Assembly (NCBI GenBank): GCA_032027045.1
Contig: JAVSMU010000001.1
Coordinates: 1,872,039-1,936,038 of the forward strand
Origin: Truepera sp.
GTDB lineage: Bacteria; Deinococcota; Deinococci; Deinococcales; Trueperaceae
Reading direction: 5' to 3'
DNA length: 64,000 nt
Both the position numbers and the translations under genes were made by a program. Numbering within the stretch: position 1 is the stretch's first letter; every line of letters starts with the position of its first letter. The notes under the pieces are model-generated. The model searched no databases and was not told the DNA's origin. It saw only the letters and a list, made by a program, of their open reading frames with translations. Shown here piece by piece: positions 23,714 through 32,087 of the stretch.

Positions 23714-24868
23714 CTAAAGTCCTGTTTCGGGTTGCCTGGGCTTATTGACATGCGTCCCTGGCTCCTTTGTCTCGTCGCGTTGCAAGCCGAAGCGGACCTT
23801 CAGGCGTTCAACCGTGTGGGGCCACTTGCTCGTGCGGGGGCGCGCCACGGTGTTCTGGTTACCGAAGAAGCCCTTCTCACGTACGGCATGACCAAGCGGA
23901 ACAGTATGAAGCCACTGGACACGGACATAGTGCTCTAGCTCGTCCTCCGACTCGCTGGGGTCCGGCGCCGTTGAAACCACTTCGGTGACGGGCCGCGACA
24001 CGCCTTCGGCGTCTGGCAGCGTGAACTCAGTGATGGACGTAGCCGTCTCGGTGACCTTCCCAACGCCGACGTAGCCGCGGCCGGGGACGTTCACCCATAT
24101 GCGGTCACCGGGCGCGAGCTGCCGCAAGGTGTTGGTGTACCAGGCGCCACCGCCGGCGGAGATGAAGCCGTGCCTCATCGCGTCCTGCCAACTGCGACGC
24201 GGGCCCTCACCGAAGGACACGTAGTACTCACCGTTCCAAGGTCCCTCACCGCGGGTCTCACGTGCGACCTGACTGGTTTCGCTCGGGTCAAGGAGCCAGG
24301 CTCGACTAAGGTACTCAGCATCTCCGTCGCGGAAGAAGCGGAAGAACACAGCGTTGATCGCGACCCCGTGTTCCTCGTTGAGGTAGGTGACGATGCGCTC
24401 GCTGGCCGCGTCGAGCTCGCCTGCCACGAGGACCAGCCGGTGGCTCTCGTTGAGTTCCTCCGGCAGGTCGGGAACGTTGAAGCGCGCCTTGAAGGCGTCG
24501 TCGAGCGAGAGCTCCTCGCGCCCAGGGCTGTAGCGGCGCTGGTGGTCGGCGAAGATGCGTGCAATGTCGTCGTCTTCTAGAGTGCGCACCCAGGAGCCGT
24601 AGTCGAGGAGTTGGGCGATGACCTCGCGCGGTGTCTTGGCGCGCTTGAGCTCTATCACCACCAGATTCCCGTCGGCATCGAGCGCGAGAAGGTCAATCAG
24701 GGTGCCGAACGCAGTGCTGACCTGCCGGCCGATAAGCAACAAGTTTGGGTCGACGACGTCGAGGTCTCTCGTGATGATGTCCTCCAGCCGCCGCTCGTCT
24801 GGCATGGGAGTGAAGTGAATCTTTCGTTGGTCGCCGTCGACCCGCCAGAAGCCAACTTCTACCGACAC
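23714..24868 (-). CDS. DUF91 (NucS-like) nuclease with EVE/PUA-like C-terminal half
   Basis: A 384-residue protein. The N-terminal half has a PD-(D/E)XK core: Asp59 in FGTLIDLLALD, then Glu73 and Lys75 in VVIELKR. This arrangement belongs to DUF91/NucS-type nucleases. The second half contains WQDAMRHGFISAGGG and GDRIWVNVPGRGYVGVG, which read as an EVE/PUA-like fold of the kind that binds modified bases. Nuclease plus base reader suggests modification-dependent restriction, but the substrate is inferred. It converges on the Type ISP gene with a 32-bp gap. The ATG has GGGGG four bases upstream. Confidence 0.7.
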   Translation of the reverse strand: MSVEVGFWRVDGDQRKIHFTPMPDERRLEDIITRDLDVVDPNLLLIGRQVSTAFGTLIDLLALDADGNLVVIELKRAKTPREVIAQLLDYGSWVRTLEDDDIARIFADHQRRYSPGREELSLDDAFKARFNVPDLPEELNESHRLVLVAGELDAASERIVTYLNEEHGVAINAVFFRFFRDGDAEYLSRAWLLDPSETSQVARETRGEGPWNGEYYVSFGEGPRRSWQDAMRHGFISAGGGAWYTNTLRQLAPGDRIWVNVPGRGYVGVGKVTETATSITEFTLPDAEGVSRPVTEVVSTAPDPSESEDELEHYVRVQWLHTVPLGHAVREKGFFGNQNTVARPRTSKWPHTVERLKVRFGLQRDETKEPGTHVNKPRQPETGL

Positions 24869-25119
24869 ATTGTCCCCCTCTCGACATATCTACTCGCAAG
24901 TAGTCCAAACGCGTGATTACAGCCAGGGTACAGGTTTGCGTCTCACGGGCCGGTTTGCGGTTTGGACACGCGGGGCGCCAAACTAGCACCGCAGCAATTC
25001 CAATCCTTGCTCTTGGCAACCTACGAGCAACTAAATGCCACCTCGGCCAGACCGATACCAGTGAAGAGCCTGAGGCTCAACTATGTCCTACGCCTTTTGA
25101 GGCGCCAAATCGCGGCGGA
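24869..25119. other. Gene-free stretch upstream of the DUF91 gene
   Basis: 251 bp that must contain the DUF91 promoter. A plus-strand open frame (24962-25423) crosses it, but its second half is antisense to toxin-antitoxin remains and it matches nothing I know. Nothing else is visible. Confidence 0.4.
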
Positions 25120-25362
25120 TTACATCTGTAGATTGAGCGACTTCAACCCCGGCATTACCTTGGGGCCTCGGATACAGCAGGCGCCTAGAGCTTCACGTTT
25201 CCGAGTCTTCCAAACCCGCGTCAACGAGCGGTACGCGACGCTCCCGAGCTGGGCCGTCACCTTCCCCAGTGTGGTGCGCCGTGCCGCTTCACGCTCCCCG
25301 CGCAGCACAGAACCGGCCTCCGCCACGCTCTCGAGAAGATCCTCGAACAACTCCTCCTCCAT
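25120..25362 (-). pseudogene. NadS/HigA-like antitoxin remnant
   Basis: The first 30 residues (MEEELFEDLLESVAEAGSVL, then RGEREAARRT) match the opening of antitoxins encoded behind RelE/HigB toxins. Such proteins normally continue into a helix-turn-helix with RxxxGLSQ; here the reading becomes unrelated after about residue 31, so the DNA-binding part is lost by deletion or frameshift. The start ATG follows GGAGGAATACC. The toxin remnant overlaps its start, keeping the normal toxin-first order. Confidence 0.5.
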
Positions 25363-25480
25363 GGTATTCCTCCGCTTTTTCAGAGTATCGCTTCAGCGCC
25401 AGAAGAGTAACGGACCGGCCTGAGCGCTCTCGGACTCTGGCCGAGTTCAGAAAGACAAACTTAGCGGGTTTACGAGACAT
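25289..25480 (-). pseudogene. RelE/HigB-like toxin C-terminal remnant
   Basis: The segment KFVFLNSARVRERSG followed by LLALKRYSEKAEEY aligns in spacing with the end of RelE/HigB toxins (FLFAFAKNERxN, then a helix ALK-x-LA-x-x-Y). The N-terminal half and the natural stop are missing; the frame runs on into the antitoxin. An IS1182-type end lies 86 bp away, so insertion may have removed the rest. Confidence 0.45.
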
Positions 25481-25565
25481 AGATTATGGGACGGCTTTTG
25501 CAACACTCCGACGCCCCGGAAAACCCGTGGCAGCGCACCCCCGCGCGAGTGTCTCGAATACGACC

Positions 25566-25585
25566 GGATACTGTTGGCGAAGTCG
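25566..25585 (-). repeat. 20-bp terminal sequence, left copy
   Basis: GGATACTGTTGGCGAAGTCG. The exact reverse complement occurs at 28244-28263 and at 62055-62074, and a decayed form follows the transposase gene. It overlaps the extended N-terminal frame of the transposase, which supports the later ATG as the true start. Confidence 0.8.
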
Positions 25586-25612
25586 GCTCATGAGCTGGCA
25601 GCATACTGGGGC

Positions 25613-27262
25613 ATGTTGAGACTCAGTGATGCCCAGGCTGTTCCGCCCGAAACTGCCCGCGTCGCGCGCGCCGCCTTCCCTAAGGGCAACCCCTACTTGA
25701 CGCTGCGAGACGAGCTCGGCGGCGTCTTCCGGGACGAGGACTTCGCGGACCTCTACCCGCGGTTGGGCCAGCCCGCCTTGCCGCCGTGGCGCTTGGCGTT
25801 GGTGACGTTGGTGCAGTACCGCGAGAACCTCTCCGACCGGCAGGCGGCGGAGGCGGTGAGGGCGCGCATCGACGTTAAGTACCTGCTGGGTTTGCCGTTG
25901 GCGGACGCCGGCTTCGACTTCTCGGTGCTGTGCGAGTTCCGCGCCCGCCTGCGTGAAGGGGGCAGCGAGGCGACGCTCCTCGATCGCTTGCTGGAGCGTT
26001 GCCGTGAGCTGGGCCTGGTGCGGGCCGGCGAGCGAGCCCGCACCGACGCCACGCGCGTGCTGGCCGCCGTGCGCGTCATGAACCGCCTGGAGCTGGTGGC
26101 GGAGACGCTGCGCGCCGCCCTCAACGAGCTGGCGCGCGCCGCACCCGCCTGGCTCACCGCGGTGGCGCCGGCCGCCTGGTACGAGCGCTACGCCCGCCGC
26201 ATCGAGGACAGCCGCCTGCCGGCCAGCCAAGCGGCGCGCGCGGCGTACGCCACTAGCGTCGGGGAGGACGGCTTCCACCTGCTCGACCTGCTCGAGACTG
26301 CGCCGCCGGGGCTGGCCGACCTACCAGCGGTGGCGGTCCTTAAGCGCGTATGGGAGCGGCACTTCAGCCGTGATAACGACCACGGCGAGGGCGGTCGGGT
26401 GCACCTCAGACCCGAGCGGGAGCTGGCCAAGGCTGCCGAGGCGACCGAGTCGCCTTACGATCCCGACGCGCGCTACCGCAGCCGCTTCAAAGTGGAGTGG
26501 ACCGGTTACCTGGCGCACCTGACCGAGACGTGCGAGGAGAACGAGCCGCACCTGATCACGCACGTGGACACCACCGCCGCCACCGTGCACGAGGTCAGGC
26601 GCGTGGAAGCCGTCCACGACGCGCTGGCTGCCAAGGACTTGCTGCCCGGCGAGCACCTGGCGGACGCGGCCTACATCGACGCGAAACTACTGGTTAAGGT
26701 GCGCGAGGAGCACGGCGTGAGCATGATCGGCCCGCCGCGCCGTGATGCGAGTTGGCAGGCGCGCACCGCCGGGGGCTTCACCAACGAGGCGTTCGCCATC
26801 GACTGGGACAAGAAGCGAGCGTGCTGCCCGCAAGGGCACGAGAGCAACTCCTGGCGGGAGTACGAGGACGACGCGCGCGGCGCGTACGTGGTGGCGCGCT
26901 TCGCAACTGCCACCTGCAGAGCGTGCCCGTTGCGATCGCATTGCACCCGCTCAGGTAAGCAAGGGCGCAGCCTCCATCTACATCCCCGCGACGCGCACGA
27001 GGCCATCGGCGCCATGCGCGAACGCCTCGCCAGCAACGCCGGGCGGGAACTCTACGCGCTGCGGGCAGGCGTGGAGGGCACCATTAGTCAGGGCGTACGC
27101 GCCCTGGGCCTGCGGCGCGCTAGGTACCGCGGCCTTGCAAGAGTGCATCTGCAGCACGTCGCCACGGCAGCAGCCATGAACATCGACCGGGTTACCAACT
27201 TCCTGGCGGGCCGCCCGGTGGAGCGCACCCGAAGATCACGCTTCGCGGCGCTCAGAGCATGA
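25613..27262 (+). CDS. IS1182-family transposase
   Basis: A 549-residue DDE transposase from the ATG at 25613 (MLRLSDAQAVPPET); the frame is also open from a TTG at 25574, but that lies inside the terminal repeat. The N-terminal DUF772 part (YRENLSDRQAAEAVRARIDV, FDFSVLCEFRARL) is followed by the RNase-H core, with Asp in HLITHVDTTAATVHE and the region GEHLADAAYID. A cysteine cluster (CCPQGHES, CRACPLRSHCTR) and a final ISQGVRALGLRRARYRG complete the family pattern. It is intact, so the copy could be active. Confidence 0.9.
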   Translation: MLRLSDAQAVPPETARVARAAFPKGNPYLTLRDELGGVFRDEDFADLYPRLGQPALPPWRLALVTLVQYRENLSDRQAAEAVRARIDVKYLLGLPLADAGFDFSVLCEFRARLREGGSEATLLDRLLERCRELGLVRAGERARTDATRVLAAVRVMNRLELVAETLRAALNELARAAPAWLTAVAPAAWYERYARRIEDSRLPASQAARAAYATSVGEDGFHLLDLLETAPPGLADLPAVAVLKRVWERHFSRDNDHGEGGRVHLRPERELAKAAEATESPYDPDARYRSRFKVEWTGYLAHLTETCEENEPHLITHVDTTAATVHEVRRVEAVHDALAAKDLLPGEHLADAAYIDAKLLVKVREEHGVSMIGPPRRDASWQARTAGGFTNEAFAIDWDKKRACCPQGHESNSWREYEDDARGAYVVARFATATCRACPLRSHCTRSGKQGRSLHLHPRDAHEAIGAMRERLASNAGRELYALRAGVEGTISQGVRALGLRRARYRGLARVHLQHVATAAAMNIDRVTNFLAGRPVERTRRSRFAALRA

Positions 27263-27311
27263 CGGTCCGACTTCGTTAACCTACCCGTGCCGTTCTTGAA
27301 TACACCGCTAG

Positions 27312-28046
27312 TTGTGTTCCTGGGTTTGGTATGGTCATTTCACCGTGATTACCGAAGGCCATGTCGAGCGCGAATCAGTACGCCTTCATTACTTGATGCA
27401 ACGTGGCGATGAGGTCCTTACGCCATTGGTGTATGTCCCTGGTTCGTTGGGCGGCGCTGACGACTTCCGGGCCGAGATGAGCCGGCTCGCACCTAGGACC
27501 ACGGTGGCAATCAGCCCTCGCGGTGTAGGCGCCTCGAGCGCTCCGGAGTCTGGCTACGCTCTGCAGGATCGAGTTAGAGACTTGGAGGCGGTGTTAGACC
27601 AACTCCAACTGGCGCCTGCGTGTGTGATGGCCTTCTCGGCGGGCGTGCCCATCGCCCTTTCGTACGCGTTGCAGCGACCTAATCGAGTAACGGCCCTGAT
27701 TCTTCTGGACTACCCTGCGGTTAGTAGGCAACTCACCGATAGATGGGCTGAGCAGGCCAAGCCGTTCGCGGCGAGTCGTGGCATTCCAGAGCACGTGATT
27801 CGTGCGATGATCTCAGAGTCGACAACCGTTGAGCTCTGGGAAGACATCGAGCGCATCACTTGCCCGATACTTCTCATCGTTGGTGGGCAGAGCCCCTCCG
27901 TAACTGCAGAGGACCTGACGCGCTATCGGACTGCGTGGCCTCGACTCCAGCTCGAGGTCTTCGAAGACTCTGGTCACGAGGTCTTTCGACCGGACTACGA
28001 GCGCTTCATGCGAGTCATTGAGCGGTTCCTGCGGGAGGTCGGCTGA
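27312..28046 (+). CDS. Alpha/beta hydrolase
   Basis: A protein of up to 244 residues with the alpha/beta-hydrolase fold. It shows an oxyanion segment (LVYVPGSLGGADD), a nucleophile elbow VMAFSAGVP with the serine after Phe (Ala replaces the first Gly of GxSxG), and a late strand PILLIVGGQSP. The catalytic His is in EDSGHEVFRPDYERF. The substrate cannot be told. An internal GTG at 27345 is another possible start. It lies between the IS1182 transposase and an exact copy of the element's terminal repeat, so it may be a passenger of a longer transposon. Confidence 0.7.
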   Translation: MCSWVWYGHFTVITEGHVERESVRLHYLMQRGDEVLTPLVYVPGSLGGADDFRAEMSRLAPRTTVAISPRGVGASSAPESGYALQDRVRDLEAVLDQLQLAPACVMAFSAGVPIALSYALQRPNRVTALILLDYPAVSRQLTDRWAEQAKPFAASRGIPEHVIRAMISESTTVELWEDIERITCPILLIVGGQSPSVTAEDLTRYRTAWPRLQLEVFEDSGHEVFRPDYERFMRVIERFLREVG

Positions 28047-28243
28047 TCCGGCTGGCGAGGCAGATTTCAGGGTTCGGAGCCGCTGGCCCCTCAGGTTGCC
28101 CAGTTACGCGCTTGTGTCTTGTCGCATGAACGATGGAACCTGGCTGACGAGGGCCCATCTTGTGTGTAGGCGACGTCAGGAAGGGCCCCTACCCTTCGAT
28201 GCAATCTGGTGTAGCGATGGGCTACGCTCTTGTGCCATGTTCT

Positions 28244-28263
28244 CGACTTCGCCAACAGTATCC
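28244..28263 (+). repeat. 20-bp terminal sequence, right copy
   Basis: CGACTTCGCCAACAGTATCC, exact inverse of 25566-25585. It continues with GACCGTTTAT, which matches the copy at 62055 (CTCCGTTTAT), so at least 28 of 30 bases agree between those two sites. Confidence 0.75.
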
Positions 28264-28537
28264 GACCGTTTATGGAGCGGGGAGCAAAAGCGCGGGGGCC
28301 ATCCCGGCCGGTCCGAGCTTCATCTCCCTGAGGCTGTTCACTGTCGGGAGCCATGGGGTCCAGGCACATGCCCGATGTCCCAGGAAGGCTGAAGCCGCAA
28401 TATACCTAGCACCACAAGGCGTGCTAGGTTGGAGTCAGCCCACGAACGAAGATCCCTGGCCGCCCCGAGACCTTTGGCGTGCTGGGGCATGCCCCGCCAG
28501 CGGTCAGGGCCGACTTCGTGCGCGCAAGGAGGCAGTC

Positions 28538-29200
28538 TTGAAGGCTTTTGGAATCGCCGCTCTCATACTCCTCGCTGCTGGGGCGCACGCCCAGGGCGTG
28601 GCGGAAGTCCCCGTCGACGGGGTACATCTCGCGGGCTGGCTCGCACGTGGCGCTGCCATCGAGGTCGCGATCCCCCCTGACGCGACCGTGCTCGCGCTTG
28701 ACTTCGGGGACGGGACCACGCCCATGGGCTGGTCGACCTTCCTGCGCGAACCCTTCGGTAACGACGTGAACCTGCTGCGGGTCGTGGTCGTGCCGCCCGA
28801 GGAGCCCGGCGGCAGCGGCGTGTGCGGCGCCAACACGGGCCTAGCCATGGTCTTCGCCAGCCAGGTGACCGGCATGGGTGACGAACCGCTCGCTCACACG
28901 CCGTTCTGCGTGCCCTACCCCGCAACCCCCGACCTGACGGACGGCATCTACCAGGTGATCCGGGAGCAGCCGGTAGCGCTGGGGGCCTGGACGCCCGTCT
29001 ACCTCCACGCCTGGCTGCTCGACGTCGGAGCGGGCGAGCTGGCGCTGCCCGTCGATCAGGCGTTCGCGGTCCAGGTGGCGTTCCTGACCGGCAACAGCAC
29101 CACCTTCCCGGACGGGCCGCCGCCCAGCCTCAGCGAGATCCTCGACCTGAGCTCCGTACAAGACCTCGTCGCCCCTTACCGGCTCGTCGGCACTCCCTAG
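28538..29200 (+). CDS. Secreted protein of unknown function
   Basis: A 220-residue product. I placed the start at TTG (28538) because a full AAGGAGG lies seven bases before it and the next residues form a signal peptide (LKAFGIAALILLAAGAHAQG). The mature protein begins with a strand-rich part (GWLARGAAIEVAIPPDATVL). It has two cysteines in GGSGVCGANTG and HTPFCVPYP that could form a disulfide, and ends with SSVQDLVAPYRLVGTP. No family recognised. It stands alone, converging on a minus-strand membrane-protein gene. Confidence 0.65.
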   Translation: MKAFGIAALILLAAGAHAQGVAEVPVDGVHLAGWLARGAAIEVAIPPDATVLALDFGDGTTPMGWSTFLREPFGNDVNLLRVVVVPPEEPGGSGVCGANTGLAMVFASQVTGMGDEPLAHTPFCVPYPATPDLTDGIYQVIREQPVALGAWTPVYLHAWLLDVGAGELALPVDQAFAVQVAFLTGNSTTFPDGPPPSLSEILDLSSVQDLVAPYRLVGTP

Positions 29201-29266
29201 GAGGAGGCCTCGGCCGGCGGGCCGCCCGGGCCCACCGCGGACCGGCGGGTTCCCTCGAGGCGCTAC

Positions 29267-30001
29267 TCAGGCCTCGGTGTCGCTGGCGCGCTCAAGGCGC
29301 CGCCGCAACCAGACGACCAGCACCAAGGCCAACGCCGGGAGGGCGTAGCTGACTATCGGAAAGAGCGAGTACCACAGCTCCGACTGTAGCGGCGCGATCT
29401 GGCCGGGACTATACAGCAACCCGCGAGCCCGAGAAAGGAGCTCCGAGCCCACGAAGGTGACGCCGACCTGCCATCCGATGACCCCAAGAGCGGCGAGCGG
29501 GAGCACGGGCCGCGCGTTGGCCGCGAGGAAGCCCACCGCCGCCTCGATGCTGGCGGGCGAGGCGCCGAATCGCCGCACGACCAAGGCGGCCCCCAGGAGC
29601 GTGAGCACCAGACCGAGCGGGGAGGCGTAGAGCACCAGCGCGGCCGCCACCCCGCTCAACGGCGCCACCCCCGCCAGCACGACCGCCAGCAGATGCAGCG
29701 CCGTCCGCATCAGCGGCACCACCAGCCAGTAAGCGAGGAGGCCCAACAGCGCCCACTGCGCCCGCAGCTCCCAACCCAGGTTCGGCCGCACGAGGCCGAA
29801 CTCGCGTGTCAACGCCTCGGGCGTGCCCAAGCGGTGCGCCGCCAGCCAGAACGCCTCCTCGGGCCGCACGCGTTCCCGCAACCCACTCTCGACGTGCTCC
29901 AAGTGATCCTCGAGCTCGTCGACCTCGCTGACGGTGAGCCCGCCCCGGCTCAGGATGGCGAGGCGCCACTGGCGCACGGCGGCCTCGCGCTCGAAGCTCA
30001 C
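29267..30001 (-). CDS. PadR-linked membrane protein with HAAS-like N-terminus
   Basis: A 244-residue protein. The first ~80 residues are soluble and resemble the HAAS/permease-prefix region (LTVSEVDELEDHLEHVESGL, EEAFWLAAHRLGTPEALTREF), which is found on membrane proteins encoded behind PadR regulators. Five or so hydrophobic segments follow (AQWALLGLLAYWLVVPLM; LLAVVLAGVAPLSGVAAALV; LGLVLTLLGAALVV; LPLAALGVIGWQVGVTF; ALPALALVLVVWL). It overlaps the padR stop by four bases (ATGA), so the two are co-translated. The role is unknown; such pairs often respond to envelope stress. Confidence 0.75.
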   Translation of the reverse strand: MSFEREAAVRQWRLAILSRGGLTVSEVDELEDHLEHVESGLRERVRPEEAFWLAAHRLGTPEALTREFGLVRPNLGWELRAQWALLGLLAYWLVVPLMRTALHLLAVVLAGVAPLSGVAAALVLYASPLGLVLTLLGAALVVRRFGASPASIEAAVGFLAANARPVLPLAALGVIGWQVGVTFVGSELLSRARGLLYSPGQIAPLQSELWYSLFPIVSYALPALALVLVVWLRRRLERASDTEA

Positions 30002-30336
30002 GCGGGCCCCCAGGCGCTACGGAGGGCGGCGTTGACCGCCTCCCACGACGCGCGCTCGGCCGCCAGCGCCGCCTCGCCCCGCTCGGTGATGGCGTAGTAC
30101 TTGCGGCGTCGCCCCGACTCCGCCACGCGCCACGCCGCCTCGATCAACCCCTCGCGCTCCAGGCGGTGCAGCACCGGGTAGAGCATGCCCTCCTGCCAGG
30201 TGAGTGCCCCGCCCGAGAGGCGCTCCACCTCCCGCAACAGGGCGTAGCCGTAGTTCTCGCCGCGCGCCAGCACGGCCAGCACCAGCGGCCGCGAGGAAGC
30301 AGCAACCAGCTCCTTGGAGGGCGTTGCGTTCGCCAT
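29998..30336 (-). CDS. PadR-family transcriptional regulator
   Basis: A 112-residue winged-helix regulator with the PadR signature LAVLARGENYGYALLREVER, the wing GMLYPVLHRLEREGLIEAAW, and RKYYAITERG before the dimer helix. I start it at the ATG 30334-30336 (MANATPSKEL) because a good promoter ends seven bases before it. It probably represses itself and the membrane protein gene that overlaps its end. The effector is not evident. Confidence 0.85.
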   Translation of the reverse strand: MANATPSKELVAASSRPLVLAVLARGENYGYALLREVERLSGGALTWQEGMLYPVLHRLEREGLIEAAWRVAESGRRRKYYAITERGEAALAAERASWEAVNAALRSAWGPA

Positions 30337-30343
30337 TGACCGG

Positions 30344-30373
30344 AACATACGTAGACGCGCTAGGCATGGTCAA
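30344..30373 (-). promoter_or_regulatory. Leaderless promoter of padR
   Basis: Minus strand: -35 TTGACC (30368-30373), 18-bp spacer, -10 TATGTT (30344-30349), then seven bases to the ATG. This leaves no room for a leader or ribosome-binding site, the pattern of leaderless genes common in Deinococcus. Confidence 0.7.
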
Positions 30374-30643
30374 GGGATGGAGCACGGAGACGGGCCGGCG
30401 CGAAGCCAAAACACGGACCGCCTGGACGCAACATGCCATCTTGCGGACGCGCCGAAGCACACAGCGTTGGGGAGGCGGTCATAATGCCGGTCAGCCATGC
30501 TTACGGACTAGCTAAGCCCACCATAAGACGACCGTTATTGGCACGGATGGAGGTTGGAACGGGAACCCAGTCACGCCCGGTAGGCCCTCGTTGCCTCATC
30601 GGTCCGCGCACCCGCCCGGCGAAGGCGCCGGCGGTGCGGTAGC
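30349..30643. other. Intergenic stretch between padR and the abiEi-like gene
   Basis: About 270 bp beyond the padR promoter hold no recognisable gene. If an AbiEii toxin gene once followed abiEi on the minus strand it should lie here, and I find no trace of its nucleotidyltransferase motifs. Confidence 0.4.
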
Positions 30644-31243
30644 TCACGACAGCTCGATGCTGGCGAACCGCGCCTTGACGTCAACTGGGGCTTCGGCAAT
30701 CGCTTCCTCCAGCAGCCGCTTGCGCACCAGCCCTTGCTCCAGCGCGTCCTGCACCGCGGCCTCCAGCTGCTCGGCGCTCAGGCTGGACGCGGCGGCGTCG
30801 AGCAGGGTGCGCAGGGGCGTGGTGATTCGGTAGCCGTCGCGCTCGGTCACGTCGGACGCTGGCAAGTCCTGGCGGTGCAGCCGGACGCCGGCAGGCGGCT
30901 CCTTCCGGAAGCCCTTGGGGACGCTCAGGTGAATGCTGGCGGGCATGACGTCGCTCAGCTCGTAGGCCTGCAGGGCGGTCTCGTGGGACAGGGCGGCCTG
31001 GATCTTGCCCCCGCGGTCGCGGCTCCACAGCATGAGCCGCACGTAGGGCTCCTCGGGCGTGCGGGGGAAGCGCTCGAGGCGGTAGACGCCGTGGCCCTCG
31101 CGCCGCCAGTTGCCGACCTTCTGGTGGTAGTGCTGCGAGGCGCGGCTGTAGCCGGCCTCCAGCGCCTGGGCGGCGGTGAAGTAGCCCGCTTGCCGTTCTG
31201 CGACGGCGTAGAGCTTGCTTCGAGGGTCGGCCCGAGCGATCAT
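30644..31243 (-). CDS. AbiEi-type antitoxin / transcriptional regulator, orphan
   Basis: A 199-residue protein with the AbiEi layout. The N-terminal winged helix (LYAVAERQAGYFTAAQALEA) ends with YRLERFPRT, and the C-terminal domain contains ALSHETALQAYELSDVMPA, IHLSVPKGFR and a final helix with TTPLRTLLDAAAS. AbiEi normally neutralises and represses AbiEii, a nucleotidyltransferase toxin encoded right after it; none is present. I use the ATG at 31241-31243, which lies seven bases after TAGATT, a possible leaderless -10; upstream TTG codons are alternatives. Confidence 0.8.
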   Translation of the reverse strand: MIARADPRSKLYAVAERQAGYFTAAQALEAGYSRASQHYHQKVGNWRREGHGVYRLERFPRTPEEPYVRLMLWSRDRGGKIQAALSHETALQAYELSDVMPASIHLSVPKGFRKEPPAGVRLHRQDLPASDVTERDGYRITTPLRTLLDAAASSLSAEQLEAAVQDALEQGLVRKRLLEEAIAEAPVDVKARFASIELS

Positions 31244-31433
31244 CAACGCCAATCTACCCAAATGTCAAAATCTCTTTGATCATTGCGCGGCAGGCTCGCG
31301 GTCTAAGATGAGTCGACAGCGACCAAACCCGGCCAGGCTCCACCAGCGACCAGCCGCTCTGCCGGCGAAACGGGTCCCGCAGCTCTAGGACGCACGGCAA
31401 GGGCGCGAACACGGAAGCAGATCGGGGGCAGAC

Positions 31434-31847
31434 GTGCTGATATTCATCAACTACATCGCGATCGCTGTCATCGGCGGCACCTACTACCTGCTCGCCGAAC
31501 GCTTCGCGTCCGAGACACCTTTCGCTGTTGGCTTGATCGTGGCCCTCCTGGCCGGCCTGCTGATGGTGGTGGTGAACCACCTGGCGCTGAAGCGCCAGTT
31601 CGGCGCGCGCGAAGACAGCATGACGTTCCATGACTGGAACCACCGGGTCCTAGTGTTCGTCGTGACGGTGTCCGTCATGCTCAGCCTCGGCCAACTCGTG
31701 CTCACTAGGCAACTGCCCGAGCCGCGACCGGGACCCCACCTCTTCATGCTGGCCCTGTTCCTGCTGATGATCGGCCTGACGGCCTACACGCGAGGCCCAC
31801 GATCTCGCCCTGAACAGAACGAGCCATCACGCGATACGACGATCTAG
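31434..31847 (+). CDS. Small four-helix membrane protein
   Basis: A 137-residue protein with four hydrophobic segments: FINYIAIAVIGGTYYLLA, VGLIVALLAGLLMVVVNHLAL, VLVFVVTVSVMLSLGQLVL and LFMLALFLLMIGLTAY. It ends in a polar tail. No catalytic motif or family recognised. It starts at GTG with GGGGG six bases upstream. It stands alone, divergent from the abiEi-like gene. Confidence 0.65.
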   Translation: MLIFINYIAIAVIGGTYYLLAERFASETPFAVGLIVALLAGLLMVVVNHLALKRQFGAREDSMTFHDWNHRVLVFVVTVSVMLSLGQLVLTRQLPEPRPGPHLFMLALFLLMIGLTAYTRGPRSRPEQNEPSRDTTI

Positions 31848-32087
31848 GGGAACCGGGACCGCCCTGAGGGTCTTGAGTAGGCGTAACAGCAACCACCGTT
31901 TACCGGACACCCTATTCCGCTAGCGAGACTCCCCACGCCGGCGGAACACATCGCCAGGCCGAGTTTTCCTAGGCCCCGAATTTATTCGGCGTTAGGGCAG
32001 TCCAGCAGCTCTTCTACCGACAAACGGTGACAAGTGGTTTAGCTTGTAGCGCCTGAGTGGCAGGTAGGTACGATCTACAATTGGTGC
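31848..32087. other. Intergenic stretch before the zinc-ribbon gene
   Basis: 240 bp of lower GC. Near its end TACAAT stands six bases before the next ATG, a possible leaderless -10; no good -35 accompanies it. Otherwise nothing seen. Confidence 0.4.

Larger units (their letters stand above)
25566..27297 (+). mobile_element. IS1182-type insertion sequence
   Basis: The left end is GGATACTGTTGGCGAAGTCG (25566-25585). Right after the transposase, at 27268-27297, an imperfect copy begins CGACTTCGTTAAC and keeps CCGTT in register (18 of 30 positions alike). That gives about 1.73 kb, the usual size. However, an exact copy of the left end in inverted orientation lies at 28244-28263, which would make a 2.7-kb element that also carries the hydrolase gene. 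I cannot decide between the two. Confidence 0.65.

Noticed and set aside
24962-25423. A 153-codon plus-strand frame beginning MDTRGAKLAPQQFQS
   Set aside because: The first third reads plausibly, but the rest is antisense to the toxin-antitoxin remains and no family fits; there is no ribosome-binding site.
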